A stretch of 19,200 nucleotides of DNA from Syntrophales bacterium (GTDB taxonomy: Bacteria > Desulfobacterota > Syntrophia > Syntrophales > UBA2210), in the NCBI GenBank assembly GCA_028715865.1, contig JAQUQY010000005.1:1-19200 (forward strand), in the 5' to 3' direction. The notes beneath the pieces were generated by a model. The model was not told the origin of the DNA. It worked only from the letters and a program-made list of their open reading frames with translations, and did not search any database. Of the stretch, positions 1 to 7,534 are shown piece by piece. How positions within the stretch are numbered: the stretch's first letter is position 1; each line of letters opens with the position of its first letter. The position numbers and the translations under genes were made by a program.

Positions 1-1116
1 CTGGTTTTGTGTTTTATGGCAGTTCTGCTGGCTTTTCCCATGATGGTTGAACGGGCGGACGCGCAGGTCCGTATCGGCGTGATGGCGCCCCTCACCGGTT
101 CCTGGGCCAGCGAAGGCCTGGCCATGAAGCAGATTGTCGAGCTGCTGGCCGATGAGCTGAACAATACGGGAGGCGTGATGGGACAGAAGGTAGAGATCAT
201 CGCCGAGGATGACGGGGGTGATCCCCGCACAGCGGCCCTGGCGGCACAGCGGCTTTCCACGAGAGGCATTGTGGCTGTCATCGGCACCTATGGCTCCTCT
301 ATTACCGAAGCCACCCAGAACATCTATGACGAAAACAAGATCGTCCAGGTGGCCACGGGTTCTACGGCGGTTCGCCTGAGTGAAAAGGGCCTTCGCTACT
401 TTTTCCGCACTTCCCCGAGAGATGACGAGCAGGGCCTTGTTGCGGCCAACACCCTTAAGTCCATGGGATTTGAGCGGATCGCCATCCTCCATGATAACAC
501 CACCTATGCCAGGGGGCTGGCCGAAGAGGCCCGATCCCTGCTAATAGCCGACAATGTGAACATAGTCCTCTTCGACGCCCTGACGCCGGGTGAGCGGGAC
601 TACAGCACTATACTGTCACAGCTCCGGTCACGCAACCCTGACGTGGTGCTCTTCACGGGTTACTTTCCCGAAGCGGGCCTTCTCCTGCGCCAGAAGAAGG
701 CCATGGGTTGGAACGTGCCTTTCATAGGCGGCGATGCCACCAACAATCCCGACCTTGTGAAGATCGCCGGCGTGGAGGCGTCGGAAGGCTTCATGTTCCT
801 GAGTCCTCCCGTTCCACAGGACCTTGATTCAGATGACGCGAGCTCCTTCATGGCAGCCTATCGCGCGAAATACCAGAGTGACCCCGCCTCGGTTTGGGCA
901 GTCCTTGCCGGGGATGCCTTCAAGGTCATCATTGCCGCAATCGAAGGTTCCGGTTCCACCGAACCAGGAAAGACAGCAGAATACCTCCGCGCGGGGCTTG
1001 AGGATTTTCAGGGCCTGACCGGAAACATCGCCTTCGACGGCAAGGGCGACCGCATCGGTGAACTATACCGCGTCTACAAAGTAGACGGACAGGGAAGGTT
1101 CATCATGCAGCAGTGA
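1..1116 (+). CDS. ABC transporter periplasmic substrate-binding protein, branched-chain amino-acid type (5' end probably outside window)
   Basis: This is a type I periplasmic binding protein (Peripla_BP_6/LivK class) that should capture an amino acid or related small solute and deliver it to the LivHMGF complex encoded next. The mature part opens with VRIGVMAPLTGSWA and continues with GGVMGQKVEIIAEDDGGDP, both typical of LivK-like proteins. The frame is open from base 1. Internal starts exist (TTG at 7, ATG at 16), but either would give a signal peptide without a positively charged n-region, so the true start probably lies upstream. The hydrophobic stretch before ERADAQ looks like the core of a signal peptide with cleavage near ADA-Q. 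The visible length (about 370 residues) is close to the family's norm, so little is missing. The substrate cannot be told from sequence; aromatic acids and amides are alternatives to leucine, isoleucine and valine. Confidence 0.9.
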   Translation: MVLCFMAVLLAFPMMVERADAQVRIGVMAPLTGSWASEGLAMKQIVELLADELNNTGGVMGQKVEIIAEDDGGDPRTAALAAQRLSTRGIVAVIGTYGSSITEATQNIYDENKIVQVATGSTAVRLSEKGLRYFFRTSPRDDEQGLVAANTLKSMGFERIAILHDNTTYARGLAEEARSLLIADNVNIVLFDALTPGERDYSTILSQLRSRNPDVVLFTGYFPEAGLLLRQKKAMGWNVPFIGGDATNNPDLVKIAGVEASEGFMFLSPPVPQDLDSDDASSFMAAYRAKYQSDPASVWAVLAGDAFKVIIAAIEGSGSTEPGKTAEYLRAGLEDFQGLTGNIAFDGKGDRIGELYRVYKVDGQGRFIMQQ

Positions 1117-1160
1117 ACGGCCGAACCTTGATCGGTTTAATCCAGATTACAGTTTAAACG

Positions 1161-1218
1161 CCGGCGCCTGCCGGGACAAAGTTCCCCCAATCCCGGCAGG
1201 CACTTGCCATGGCGCCGG
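1161..1218 (+). other. GC-rich intercistronic hairpin between binding-protein gene and livH
   Basis: An 11-bp perfect inverted repeat, GCCTGCCGGGA at 1166-1176 and TCCCGGCAGGC at 1191-1201, encloses a 14-nt loop. An outer complementary pair, CCGGC at 1161-1165 and GCCGG at 1214-1218, can extend it. No T-tract follows, so it is not a classical terminator. It sits between an abundant-type binding-protein gene and the first permease gene, where such hairpins commonly protect the upstream mRNA segment and lower downstream expression. That role is inferred. Confidence 0.6.
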
Positions 1219-1232
1219 ACAAAGGTAAGGTG

Positions 1233-2138
1233 ATGCAGCTATTCCTTGAACAGCTCACTAACGGCCTGGCTGTGGGCGGCATCTACGCCCTCATCGCCCT
1301 GGGCTATACAATGGTCTACGGCGTACTCAAGCTGATTAATTTCGCCCACGGCGACCTCTTCACCATAGGGGCCTACCTGGGACTTACCCTCCTGCTGTCC
1401 CTGGGCCTGACCGGCCATATCGGATCCGCTGCGGGAATACTCGTGCTCATCCTCATGGTCATGGGCCTGGTGGCCGTAATCGGAGCGCTCCTGGAACGTG
1501 CGGCTTACCGGCCCCTGAGGACGTCGCCGCGGCTGTCGGCGGTGGTTTCGGCCCTGGGGGCTTCCATTTTCTTTCAGAACGCCATCATGCTGATCTACGG
1601 CGCCCGCTTCCGGGTCTATCCCCACGATCTGCTGCCCGTCACGGCTATATCGTTGTTCGGCCTCACCATACCGGTGATGCGGATCGTTCTCTTCGGAGCC
1701 TCCATCGTGATGATGACGGGGCTTTACCTCTTCGTCCAGCGCACCAGGACCGGAACTGCGATCCGGGCCGCCGCCATTGACCAGGGAGCGGCGCGCCTCA
1801 TGGGCATCGACGTGAACCGGGTAATTATGTACGTCTTTCTCATCGGCCCCGCCCTGGGAGGAGCGGCGGGCATGATGGTCGGCCTGTACTACGGTCAGAT
1901 AAACTTCACAATGGGCTGGGTTTACGGTTTGAAGGCATTCACAGCGGCCATATTAGGAGGCATAGGGAACATTCCCGGAGCCATGCTGGGGGGGCTGCTT
2001 CTTGGCGTCATCGAGTCACTGGGAGCAACCTACATTTCCCTTGCCTGGAAAGACGCCATATCCTTCATCGTTCTGATTCTTATCCTGATAGTTCGACCAA
2101 CGGGCATATTGGGCGAGAGGGTGGCGGATAAGGTATGA
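1233..2138 (+). CDS. livH: Branched-chain amino-acid ABC transporter permease LivH
   Basis: One of the two inner-membrane permease subunits of a LivHMGF importer. The protein is almost wholly hydrophobic, with about eight membrane segments. It carries the LivH signatures GVLKLINFAHGDLFTIGAY near the N-terminus, ERAAYRPLR followed by SPRLSAVVSALG, and a C-terminal GGIGNIPGAMLGG loop that contacts the ATPases. I place the start at the ATG at 1233 (MQLFLEQLTNGL, 301 residues), because AAAGG at 1221-1225 gives a normal ribosome-binding distance and family members begin at this point. The in-frame ATG at 1209 would add eight residues and lies in the 3' arm of the upstream hairpin. The gene overlaps livM by four bases (ATGA), implying translational coupling. 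Confidence 0.95.
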   Translation: MQLFLEQLTNGLAVGGIYALIALGYTMVYGVLKLINFAHGDLFTIGAYLGLTLLLSLGLTGHIGSAAGILVLILMVMGLVAVIGALLERAAYRPLRTSPRLSAVVSALGASIFFQNAIMLIYGARFRVYPHDLLPVTAISLFGLTIPVMRIVLFGASIVMMTGLYLFVQRTRTGTAIRAAAIDQGAARLMGIDVNRVIMYVFLIGPALGGAAGMMVGLYYGQINFTMGWVYGLKAFTAAILGGIGNIPGAMLGGLLLGVIESLGATYISLAWKDAISFIVLILILIVRPTGILGERVADKV

Positions 2139-3076
2139 AGCACGGCATTATCGTAAACTCTCTCATAGTTGTTGTGCTGCTGGCCGCCCCCATCTGGCTT
2201 AACGCCTATTGGGTTGATGTCCTCAATTCTATAGGACTTTACGCCGTACTAGCCCTGAGCCTGAACGTAATACTTGGGTATGCAGGCCTTTTTCATATGG
2301 GCCACGCGGCCTTTTTCGCCATAGGCGCCTACACAACGGCTATTCTGAACACCCAGTTCGGGATACCCGTACTATGGCTTATGCCGCTCAGCGGGATAGC
2401 GGCCGGCCTTTTCGCCCTTATAGTTGCGCGGCCTATCATCCACCTGCGGGGCGACTACCTGCTCATCGTTACCATCGGCATCGTAGAGATTGTGCGCATA
2501 GCTTTGGTAAACAATATCTTCGGAATAACCGGCGGCCCCAACGGCATCTTCGGAATCAGCAGGCCTAATCTATTGGGCTACGTGATACGAACACCCCATG
2601 ATTTCTACTACCTCATATTCGCCTTTACAGCCGTAACTGTCTTCCTCTTTCACCGCCTGGAGAACTCCCGTTTCGGCAGAGCTCTTAATTACATACGCGA
2701 GGACGAAACAGCCGCCGAGGGAAGCGGCATAGACACGGCTCACTACAAGCTGGTGGCCTTTGTGCTTGGCGCTTTCTGGGCGGGAATGGCAGGAATGATT
2801 TTTGCGTCGAAGATGACCATTGTTTCGCCCCAGTCATTCACCTTCTGGGAATCAGTAATAATGTTCACCATCGTCATTCTTGGAGGTTCGGGAAACATCA
2901 GGGGCGTGCTGCTGGGAGCCTTCCTCATCATCGGATTACCGGAAGTTTTTCGTGAGTTTGCCGCCGCCAGGATGCTTGTTTTCGGCGCGGCCATGGTTCT
3001 AATGATGATTTTCCGGCCCAAGGGAATCCTGCCTCCCCTCTCCCGGACCTACAAGCTTAAGACTAACGCGGGATAA
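2135..3076 (+). CDS. livM: Branched-chain amino-acid ABC transporter permease LivM
   Basis: Second permease subunit of the importer, 313 residues with multiple membrane segments. The hallmark LivM motif ALSLNVILGYAGLFHMGHAA is followed by FFAIGAYTTAIL, and the C-terminal half has GGSGNIRGVLLGAFL, the loop that meets the ATP-binding subunits. The ATG overlaps the livH stop codon, so LivM is probably made by coupled translation in a 1:1 ratio with LivH. It lacks the extra N-terminal region found in the E. coli protein, as is usual for LivM outside the enterobacteria. The livG start follows 14 bases after the stop. Confidence 0.95.
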   Translation: MKHGIIVNSLIVVVLLAAPIWLNAYWVDVLNSIGLYAVLALSLNVILGYAGLFHMGHAAFFAIGAYTTAILNTQFGIPVLWLMPLSGIAAGLFALIVARPIIHLRGDYLLIVTIGIVEIVRIALVNNIFGITGGPNGIFGISRPNLLGYVIRTPHDFYYLIFAFTAVTVFLFHRLENSRFGRALNYIREDETAAEGSGIDTAHYKLVAFVLGAFWAGMAGMIFASKMTIVSPQSFTFWESVIMFTIVILGGSGNIRGVLLGAFLIIGLPEVFREFAAARMLVFGAAMVLMMIFRPKGILPPLSRTYKLKTNAG

Positions 3077-3090
3077 GAAGGAATCGAGGG

Positions 3091-3882
3091 ATGAGCAAAC
3101 ACACTCTTTTGAGCCTTTCAGATCTCACCAAGTCCTTCGGCGGCGTACTTGCGGTGAGCGAGGTTTCCTTCGAAGTGCACCAGGGATCAATCGTCGGTTT
3201 GATAGGCCCCAACGGCGCGGGCAAGACTACCGTCTTCAACCTTATTACCGGGAACTACCTGCCGGACAGGGGATCTATTTTTTTTGACGGCCGAGATATT
3301 TCCGGCATGCGCACCAACATGATCGTATCCCTTGGAATAGCCCGCACCTTCCAGACAATCCGTCTTTTTCAGAACATGAGCGCCCTGGAAAATGTCCTTG
3401 CCGGGTGCCACTGCCGTATGCGCTCCGGAATTTTTGGCGCTATGCTTCGCCTCCCCTGGCAGAAACACGAGGAGCGTGAAGCCATTGATATCGCGGCGGG
3501 AGAATTGGAGTTTGTCGGGCTTGACTCAAATCCCGACATGGCAGCACGGAACTTTTCCTACGGAAACCAGCGTCTGCTGGAAATCGCCAGGGCCCTCGCA
3601 ACAAGGCCCAAGTTCCTGATACTTGACGAACCTGCGGGAGGCATGAACGACCACGAAACACGTTCCCTGGTAAGAATCATTTCACAGATCCGGGACAGGG
3701 GAATAACGGTGCTTCTTATCGAACATGACATGAACCTGGTAATGAAAGTATGCGAAGAACTTGTCGTTCTGGATCACGGCATCATGATAGCAAGGGGAAC
3801 GCCTGAGGGCATACAAAAGGATCAGAGCGTAATCGAGGCTTACCTTGGCCCCCCAGGCAATGATGAAGATGAGGACTTTTGA
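3091..3882 (+). CDS. livG: Branched-chain amino-acid ABC transporter ATP-binding protein LivG
   Basis: First of the two cytoplasmic ATPase subunits of the importer, 263 residues. In order: Walker A GPNGAGKT (residues 39-46), Q-loop segment ARTFQ (84-88), a family-typical signature FSYGNQR (155-161) instead of LSGGQ, Walker B FLILDEP (175-181) and the switch histidine in IEHDM (about 212). The second half carries the LivG insertion between Q-loop and signature. The C-terminus ends in an acidic GNDEDEDF tail. AAGGA at 3078-3082 sits eight bases before the ATG. The tail of the gene contains the GAGG that serves as the livF ribosome-binding site. Confidence 0.95.
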   Translation: MSKHTLLSLSDLTKSFGGVLAVSEVSFEVHQGSIVGLIGPNGAGKTTVFNLITGNYLPDRGSIFFDGRDISGMRTNMIVSLGIARTFQTIRLFQNMSALENVLAGCHCRMRSGIFGAMLRLPWQKHEEREAIDIAAGELEFVGLDSNPDMAARNFSYGNQRLLEIARALATRPKFLILDEPAGGMNDHETRSLVRIISQIRDRGITVLLIEHDMNLVMKVCEELVVLDHGIMIARGTPEGIQKDQSVIEAYLGPPGNDEDEDF

Positions 3883-3884
3883 AC

Positions 3885-4598
3885 ATGCGCCTTCGCATTG
3901 AAAACCTGGAAGTGAAATACGGTAATGTCAGGGTTCTGAAGGGACTCAACATTCGCGTGGAACAAGGGGAAATCGTAACGATCCTCGGCGCGAACGGGGC
4001 GGGAAAGTCAACGACGCTCATGACCGTAAGCGGTCTCGTCAAGCCCTCCGGAGGCGGGGTTTACCTGGACGACGTCCCCCTCCACAAGCTGGAAGCCCAC
4101 CACATCGTCAACCTGGGCCTGGCCCAGGTTCCGGAGGGGCGCCGCGTTTTCGGGACACTGACGGTCCTTGAAAACCTCCGCCTGGGGGCCTACACCACCG
4201 TGGATAAAGCCCTGGTCGGCAGAAACCTGGGGTGGGTTTTTGAAATGTTCCCCATCCTAAACAGGCGCAGCGGCCAACTCGCGGGAACCCTCAGCGGAGG
4301 TGAACAGCAGATGCTGGCCATCGGACGCGGGCTCATGGCGAACCCCAAGATTCTGCTCCTGGACGAACCAAGCCTTGGCCTGGCGCCCATTCTGGTGAAA
4401 TCAATCTTTTCCACCATCAAAGCAATCAACAGGTCCGGGGTAACCATCGTCCTGGTGGAACAGAACGCCCGCCTGGCGCTTAAACTGGCCGACCGCGGCT
4501 ACGTTCTCGAAACAGGGCGAATCGTTCTGGAAGACAAGGCAGAGGCTCTCCTGGCAAACCCGGAGGTTCAGAATGCCTATCTCGGAGGAATGCACTGA
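3885..4598 (+). CDS. livF: Branched-chain amino-acid ABC transporter ATP-binding protein LivF
   Basis: Second ATPase subunit, 237 residues from the ATG at 3885. Walker A is GANGAGKST (residues 35-43). The LivF-specific PEGRRVFGTLTVLENL segment, the signature LSGGEQQM and Walker B ILLLDEPSLGLAP follow, with the switch residue in VEQNA (glutamine in place of the histidine seen in LivG), which is normal for LivF. The start is supported by GAGG at 3871-3874; a TTG at 3879 overlapping the livG stop would add two residues and cannot be excluded. This is the last gene of the liv operon: a new promoter begins about 40 bases after its stop. I see only a weak 4-bp hairpin and some T-richness there, not a convincing terminator. 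Confidence 0.95.
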   Translation: MRLRIENLEVKYGNVRVLKGLNIRVEQGEIVTILGANGAGKSTTLMTVSGLVKPSGGGVYLDDVPLHKLEAHHIVNLGLAQVPEGRRVFGTLTVLENLRLGAYTTVDKALVGRNLGWVFEMFPILNRRSGQLAGTLSGGEQQMLAIGRGLMANPKILLLDEPSLGLAPILVKSIFSTIKAINRSGVTIVLVEQNARLALKLADRGYVLETGRIVLEDKAEALLANPEVQNAYLGGMH

Positions 4599-4640
4599 AG
4601 TTCTTCTCCTGAACATTTTCATTTTTGCGGCAATATTCCA

Positions 4641-4667
4641 TTGACAAAAACTTCCGGGCATTATACT
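4641..4667 (+). promoter_or_regulatory. Putative sigma-70 promoter of the tup operon
   Basis: A consensus -35 box TTGACA (4641-4646) is followed by TATACT (4662-4667) as -10. The 15-bp spacing is shorter than the ideal 17, so the match is good in sequence but imperfect in geometry. It lies in the only sizeable gap between livF and tupA, which supports independent transcription of the tungstate genes. A second TATACTA copy at 4693-4699 has no matching -35 box. Confidence 0.5.
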
Positions 4668-4677
4668 AACCATAACC

Positions 4678-4727
4678 TACAATTTATTACCATATACTAC
4701 CTAATCATACCGATGACTACCAATGGT
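4678..4727 (+). repeat. 10-bp phased TAC(C) decamer array in the tupA leader
   Basis: Five consecutive decamers each begin with TAC, at 4678, 4688, 4698, 4708 and 4718; the last four begin with TACC, and an AACC stands in phase at 4668. The array fills the interval between the predicted -10 box and the GAGGAGGG ribosome-binding site (4728-4735). A 10-bp spacing puts each TACC on the same face of the helix, as expected for cooperative binding by a regulator to direct repeats. No known regulator is identified; the operator role is inferred. Confidence 0.4.
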
Positions 4728-4741
4728 GAGGAGGGTGAATA

Positions 4742-5575
4742 ATGGCATCACGAATTCAGATTCTGATAATGACAGCGCTGGCTCTTGTCTTTTTCACGGG
4801 CACTCCCGCCCAATCCCAAAGCGGTGTTCTCATGATGGCAACCACCACCAGCACCGACAACACGGGCCTGCTCGAGTATCTTGCTCCACCGTTTAAAGAG
4901 CAGACCGGCATTGAGCTCCGCTGGGTGGCCACGGGGACGGGCAAGGCCATCGCCCTGGGCCGCAATTGCGACGTGGATATCGTCTTTACCCATGATCCCG
5001 GCATGGAGGAGGACTTTGTGGGCGACGGATATGGAGTGGAGAGAGTTCTCGTTATGTACAACGATTTCGTAATCGTAGGTCCCGAATCCGATCCCGGAGA
5101 TATCAAGGGAATGACGGCGGCCGGAGCCATGGAAACCATGTCCGCCAAAGGGCTCCCCTTCGCCAGCAGGGGCGACAAGTCTGGAACCCACCTGGCTGAA
5201 CTGGGAATATGGAAAAAGTCTTCGGCGGCAGTGCCGGAAAAGGAACCCTGGTACATTCAGACGGGACAGGGCATGATAAACACCCTGATAGTCGCTTCGG
5301 AACGGCAGGCCTACTGCCTCACCGACCGGGGAACCTACATAACTTTTGAAGCCAGGTATGAAGACACACCCCCGCTGGTCATACTTGTTGAAGGAGATGA
5401 GGTGCTTCGCAATCAATACGCGGTTATGGCGGTCAACCCGGAAAAATGCGGAAACGCGAAGATCGATCTGGCGCAGACCTTTGTGGACTGGATAGTTTCA
5501 CCGGAGACACAGGAACTGATCGGCGAATTCACCCTTTTGGGAAAGATGCTTTTTTATCCCAACGCCGACAACTAA
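4742..5575 (+). CDS. tupA: Tungstate ABC transporter substrate-binding protein TupA
   Basis: Periplasmic tungstate-binding protein, 277 residues, that feeds the TupBC importer. A signal peptide (about residues 1-26, hydrophobic core ILIMTALALVFFTGTP) is followed by ATTTSTDNTGLLEYLAPPF, the TupA-type N-terminal oxyanion-binding motif. GTGKAIALGRNCDVDIVFTH (65-84) and SRGDKSGTH (142-150) are also characteristic of this family. The family is related to molybdate ModA proteins, but the TTTST...GLL pattern and the following permease and ATPase types favour tungstate. GAGGAGGG six bases before the ATG is a strong ribosome-binding site. Tungstate would be used by tungsten-dependent formate dehydrogenases or aldehyde oxidoreductases, which are not in this window. 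Molybdate as an additional ligand is possible. Confidence 0.9.
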   Translation: MASRIQILIMTALALVFFTGTPAQSQSGVLMMATTTSTDNTGLLEYLAPPFKEQTGIELRWVATGTGKAIALGRNCDVDIVFTHDPGMEEDFVGDGYGVERVLVMYNDFVIVGPESDPGDIKGMTAAGAMETMSAKGLPFASRGDKSGTHLAELGIWKKSSAAVPEKEPWYIQTGQGMINTLIVASERQAYCLTDRGTYITFEARYEDTPPLVILVEGDEVLRNQYAVMAVNPEKCGNAKIDLAQTFVDWIVSPETQELIGEFTLLGKMLFYPNADN

Positions 5576-5593
5576 GTAATTGTAAAAACTCGA

Positions 5594-5665
5594 CTGCGGA
5601 GGGTCCGGTTTTGCCGGGATCAGGAACCGGCGCCGCTATGGGACGTTGCCGAGGATTCCCCGCAG
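5594..5665 (+). other. Structured intercistronic element between tupA and tupB
   Basis: The 119-base gap after tupA can fold into an outer stem, CTGCGG at 5594-5599 with CCGCAG at 5660-5665, extended past a bulged A by GG/CC. Inside is a second stem, CCGGTT (5605-5610) with AACCGG (5625-5630), and an alternative CGGC/GCCG pairing (5628-5631 with 5648-5651). No T-tract follows. Its location parallels the hairpin after the liv binding-protein gene, so a role in mRNA stability or differential expression is the simplest reading. It does not match any riboswitch I can recall, including the molybdenum-cofactor motif. Confidence 0.45.
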
Positions 5666-5694
5666 AAAACTGAATAGAAAACAAGAACCCTTTA

Positions 5695-6384
5695 ATGGAT
5701 TACATTACAAATGGTTTCATTGAGGCTCTGCGTCTCCTTTTCTCAGGCGACATTGAAGCCTATACCGTGGTGTTCACCACCATAAAAATCTCTTCTCTAT
5801 CGATTACGGCAAGCCTTGTTATTGGGGTGCCCCTGGGGTTCCTGCTGGGATATTACGAATTCCCGGGGAAGCGGCAGATACGCACCGTTGTGGACACCCT
5901 GCTCGCCCTACCCACCGTAGTGGTTGGCCTTGTGGTTTACGCCTTCGTCACCCGTCAGGGACCCCTGGGAGGTATGGGGCTGCTCTTCACCATTCCAGGA
6001 ATCGCCGTGGCGCAGACCATCCTCATAACCCCGATTGTTATATCCCTCACTGCCACGGCTGTTGAAAGCCTGGACAGGAGGCTTCGCGAGACCCTCATGA
6101 CACTGGGAGCCAGGCAGGGCCAGCTTCTGCTCGCGAGCATCATGGAGGCGCGTCACGCCATTGCCGCCGCCGCGGTAACCGCCTACGGCCGGGCCATATC
6201 GGAAGTGGGAATCTCCATGATGATAGGCGGGAACATCAAGTGGTACACCAGGACCATAACAACTGCCATCGCGCTGGAAACGGCAAAGGGCCAGTTCGCA
6301 CTGGGCATGGCACTGGGCATAGTTCTCCTGACGCTTGCCCTGCTGGTCAACATCATGCTGGTGGCCCTTAAAAAGAGATCCTGA
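5695..6384 (+). CDS. tupB: Tungstate ABC transporter permease TupB
   Basis: Inner-membrane permease of the tungstate importer, 229 residues with about five hydrophobic segments. The region TVFTTIKISSLSITASLVIG begins the binding-protein-dependent transport domain. LMTLGARQGQLLLASIMEAR is the EAA-type loop that docks the ATPase, and AYGRAISEVGISMMIGGNIK is a strongly conserved TupB/WtpB stretch. No good Shine-Dalgarno sequence precedes the ATG (the upstream bases are A-rich), in contrast to tupA, which fits lower synthesis of the membrane subunit. Its stop codon overlaps the tupC start by one base (TGATG), so the two are likely translationally coupled. Confidence 0.9.
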   Translation: MDYITNGFIEALRLLFSGDIEAYTVVFTTIKISSLSITASLVIGVPLGFLLGYYEFPGKRQIRTVVDTLLALPTVVVGLVVYAFVTRQGPLGGMGLLFTIPGIAVAQTILITPIVISLTATAVESLDRRLRETLMTLGARQGQLLLASIMEARHAIAAAAVTAYGRAISEVGISMMIGGNIKWYTRTITTAIALETAKGQFALGMALGIVLLTLALLVNIMLVALKKRS

Positions 6385-7421
6385 TGGAATCAGCGGCATC
6401 TAAAGAGCTTTACAGAGTCATTAATCTCCGGCACCGGCGAGGAAATCATTTCGAGCTGACTATACCTGATCTCACCATCGGCGATGGCGAATCGATAGGC
6501 TTAACCGGTCCCAGCGGGGGGGGCAAGAGTACCATCCTTTCCCTGCTGTCTTTCCTGGAAGACCCGCACCATGGGAAAGTCCTCTTCGGGGGAAAGACAA
6601 TAACCGATAACGACAGCCTCTCCGTCCGCCGATCCGTTACGCTGCTGTCCCAGGATCCCTACCTCCTGAAACGAAGTGTCTACGAAAACGTCGCTTATCC
6701 CCTGAAAATAAGAGGTGAGACTGGTTCCTTAAAAGGCAGGGTATTTGAAGCCATGGATATGGTGGGACTGAAACCGGACCACTTCGCGGGCCGTCGATGG
6801 CACGAACTCTCGGGGGGAGAAGCGCAGCGGGTGGCACTGGCCGCCCGGTTGGTCATACGGCCCCGTGTGCTTCTTCTCGACGAGCCGACTTCGGGAGTGG
6901 ACCCGGCAAACGCCCTGCTAATCAAGGAGTCCATACAAACGCACCGTAAAAAGTACGGCACCTCCCTTGTCATAGCCAGCCATGACAGCCTTTGGCTCAA
7001 CAGTGCCGCCGACAGGGTCATAAAGATTTACGGAGGCCGCATCGAAACAATCGAGTCCGCAAACCTTATCCCCGGCCCATGGGCAAAGGAAGAAAAAGAT
7101 CTCTACCGGCGAAACCTTTCGGATGGACGCTGCATCTACTCAGTTTCGCCGCCCGGAGAGAAGGCCACGGGAATCCTCGACCCTTCGGAAATAATCGTAT
7201 CACTGCATCCTCCATCGGATCTTTCGGCGCGAAACATCCTCGCGGGGCGCATAAACAGAATGACCTCACACGGTGAAGATCGCTCAATCATTATCGACGT
7301 TGACATAGCAGATCTCCCCCTGACCTGCCGCCTTACCCGCCAGGGGGCCCGTCAGCTGGACCTGCTGCCCGGCAGGGAAGTGTGGCTGATTTTCAAGGCC
7401 TCCTCCATACGCTGGGAATGA
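6384..7421 (+). CDS. tupC: Tungstate ABC transporter ATP-binding protein TupC with C-terminal Mop/TOBE-like domain
   Basis: ATPase subunit of the tungstate importer, 345 residues. The nucleotide-binding domain has Walker A GPSGGGKST (42-50), signature LSGGE (142-146), Walker B VLLLDEP (162-168) and the switch histidine at about 200. A C-terminal extension (about residues 275-345) begins SARNILAGRINRM and ends FKASSIRWE, the pattern of the molybdate/tungstate-binding Mop (TOBE) domain of ModC and WtpC. In such proteins that domain can bind oxyanion and inhibit transport when the cell is replete; whether this one does is inferred. The gene ends convergently with the nitrilase-family gene; the 113-base gap holds only a short CCCG-GATCTT-CGGG hairpin and no strong terminator. 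Confidence 0.9.
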   Translation: MESAASKELYRVINLRHRRGNHFELTIPDLTIGDGESIGLTGPSGGGKSTILSLLSFLEDPHHGKVLFGGKTITDNDSLSVRRSVTLLSQDPYLLKRSVYENVAYPLKIRGETGSLKGRVFEAMDMVGLKPDHFAGRRWHELSGGEAQRVALAARLVIRPRVLLLDEPTSGVDPANALLIKESIQTHRKKYGTSLVIASHDSLWLNSAADRVIKIYGGRIETIESANLIPGPWAKEEKDLYRRNLSDGRCIYSVSPPGEKATGILDPSEIIVSLHPPSDLSARNILAGRINRMTSHGEDRSIIIDVDIADLPLTCRLTRQGARQLDLLPGREVWLIFKASSIRWE

Positions 7422-7534
7422 TCATAGCAGGCAGAGAAGCAGGAACTTCCGCTGATAAACTGGTTTATACCTGCAGTTGAGTCCAAAAAGACCTCACTTA
7501 AACCTTTTGCCCCGGATCTTCGGGAAATCCTTTC

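Noticed and set aside
4596..4632. Terminator after livF (GTTC-TTCTCCT-GAAC then T-rich bases)
   Set aside because: The stem is only four base pairs and the T-richness is interrupted; too weak to call.
4748..5416. 222-residue open frame on the minus strand opposite tupA
   Set aside because: Lies entirely within a clearly recognised gene and shows no domain pattern.
5594..5665. Possible molybdenum/tungsten cofactor or cobalamin riboswitch between tupA and tupB
   Set aside because: The fold is plausible but I find none of the conserved cores of those riboswitches, and the position inside the operon suits an mRNA-stability element better.
7455..7468. Palindrome ATAAAC-TG-GTTTAT between tupC and the nitrilase-family gene
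   Set aside because: The two-base loop cannot form a hairpin and it lies between convergent genes where an operator is unlikely.
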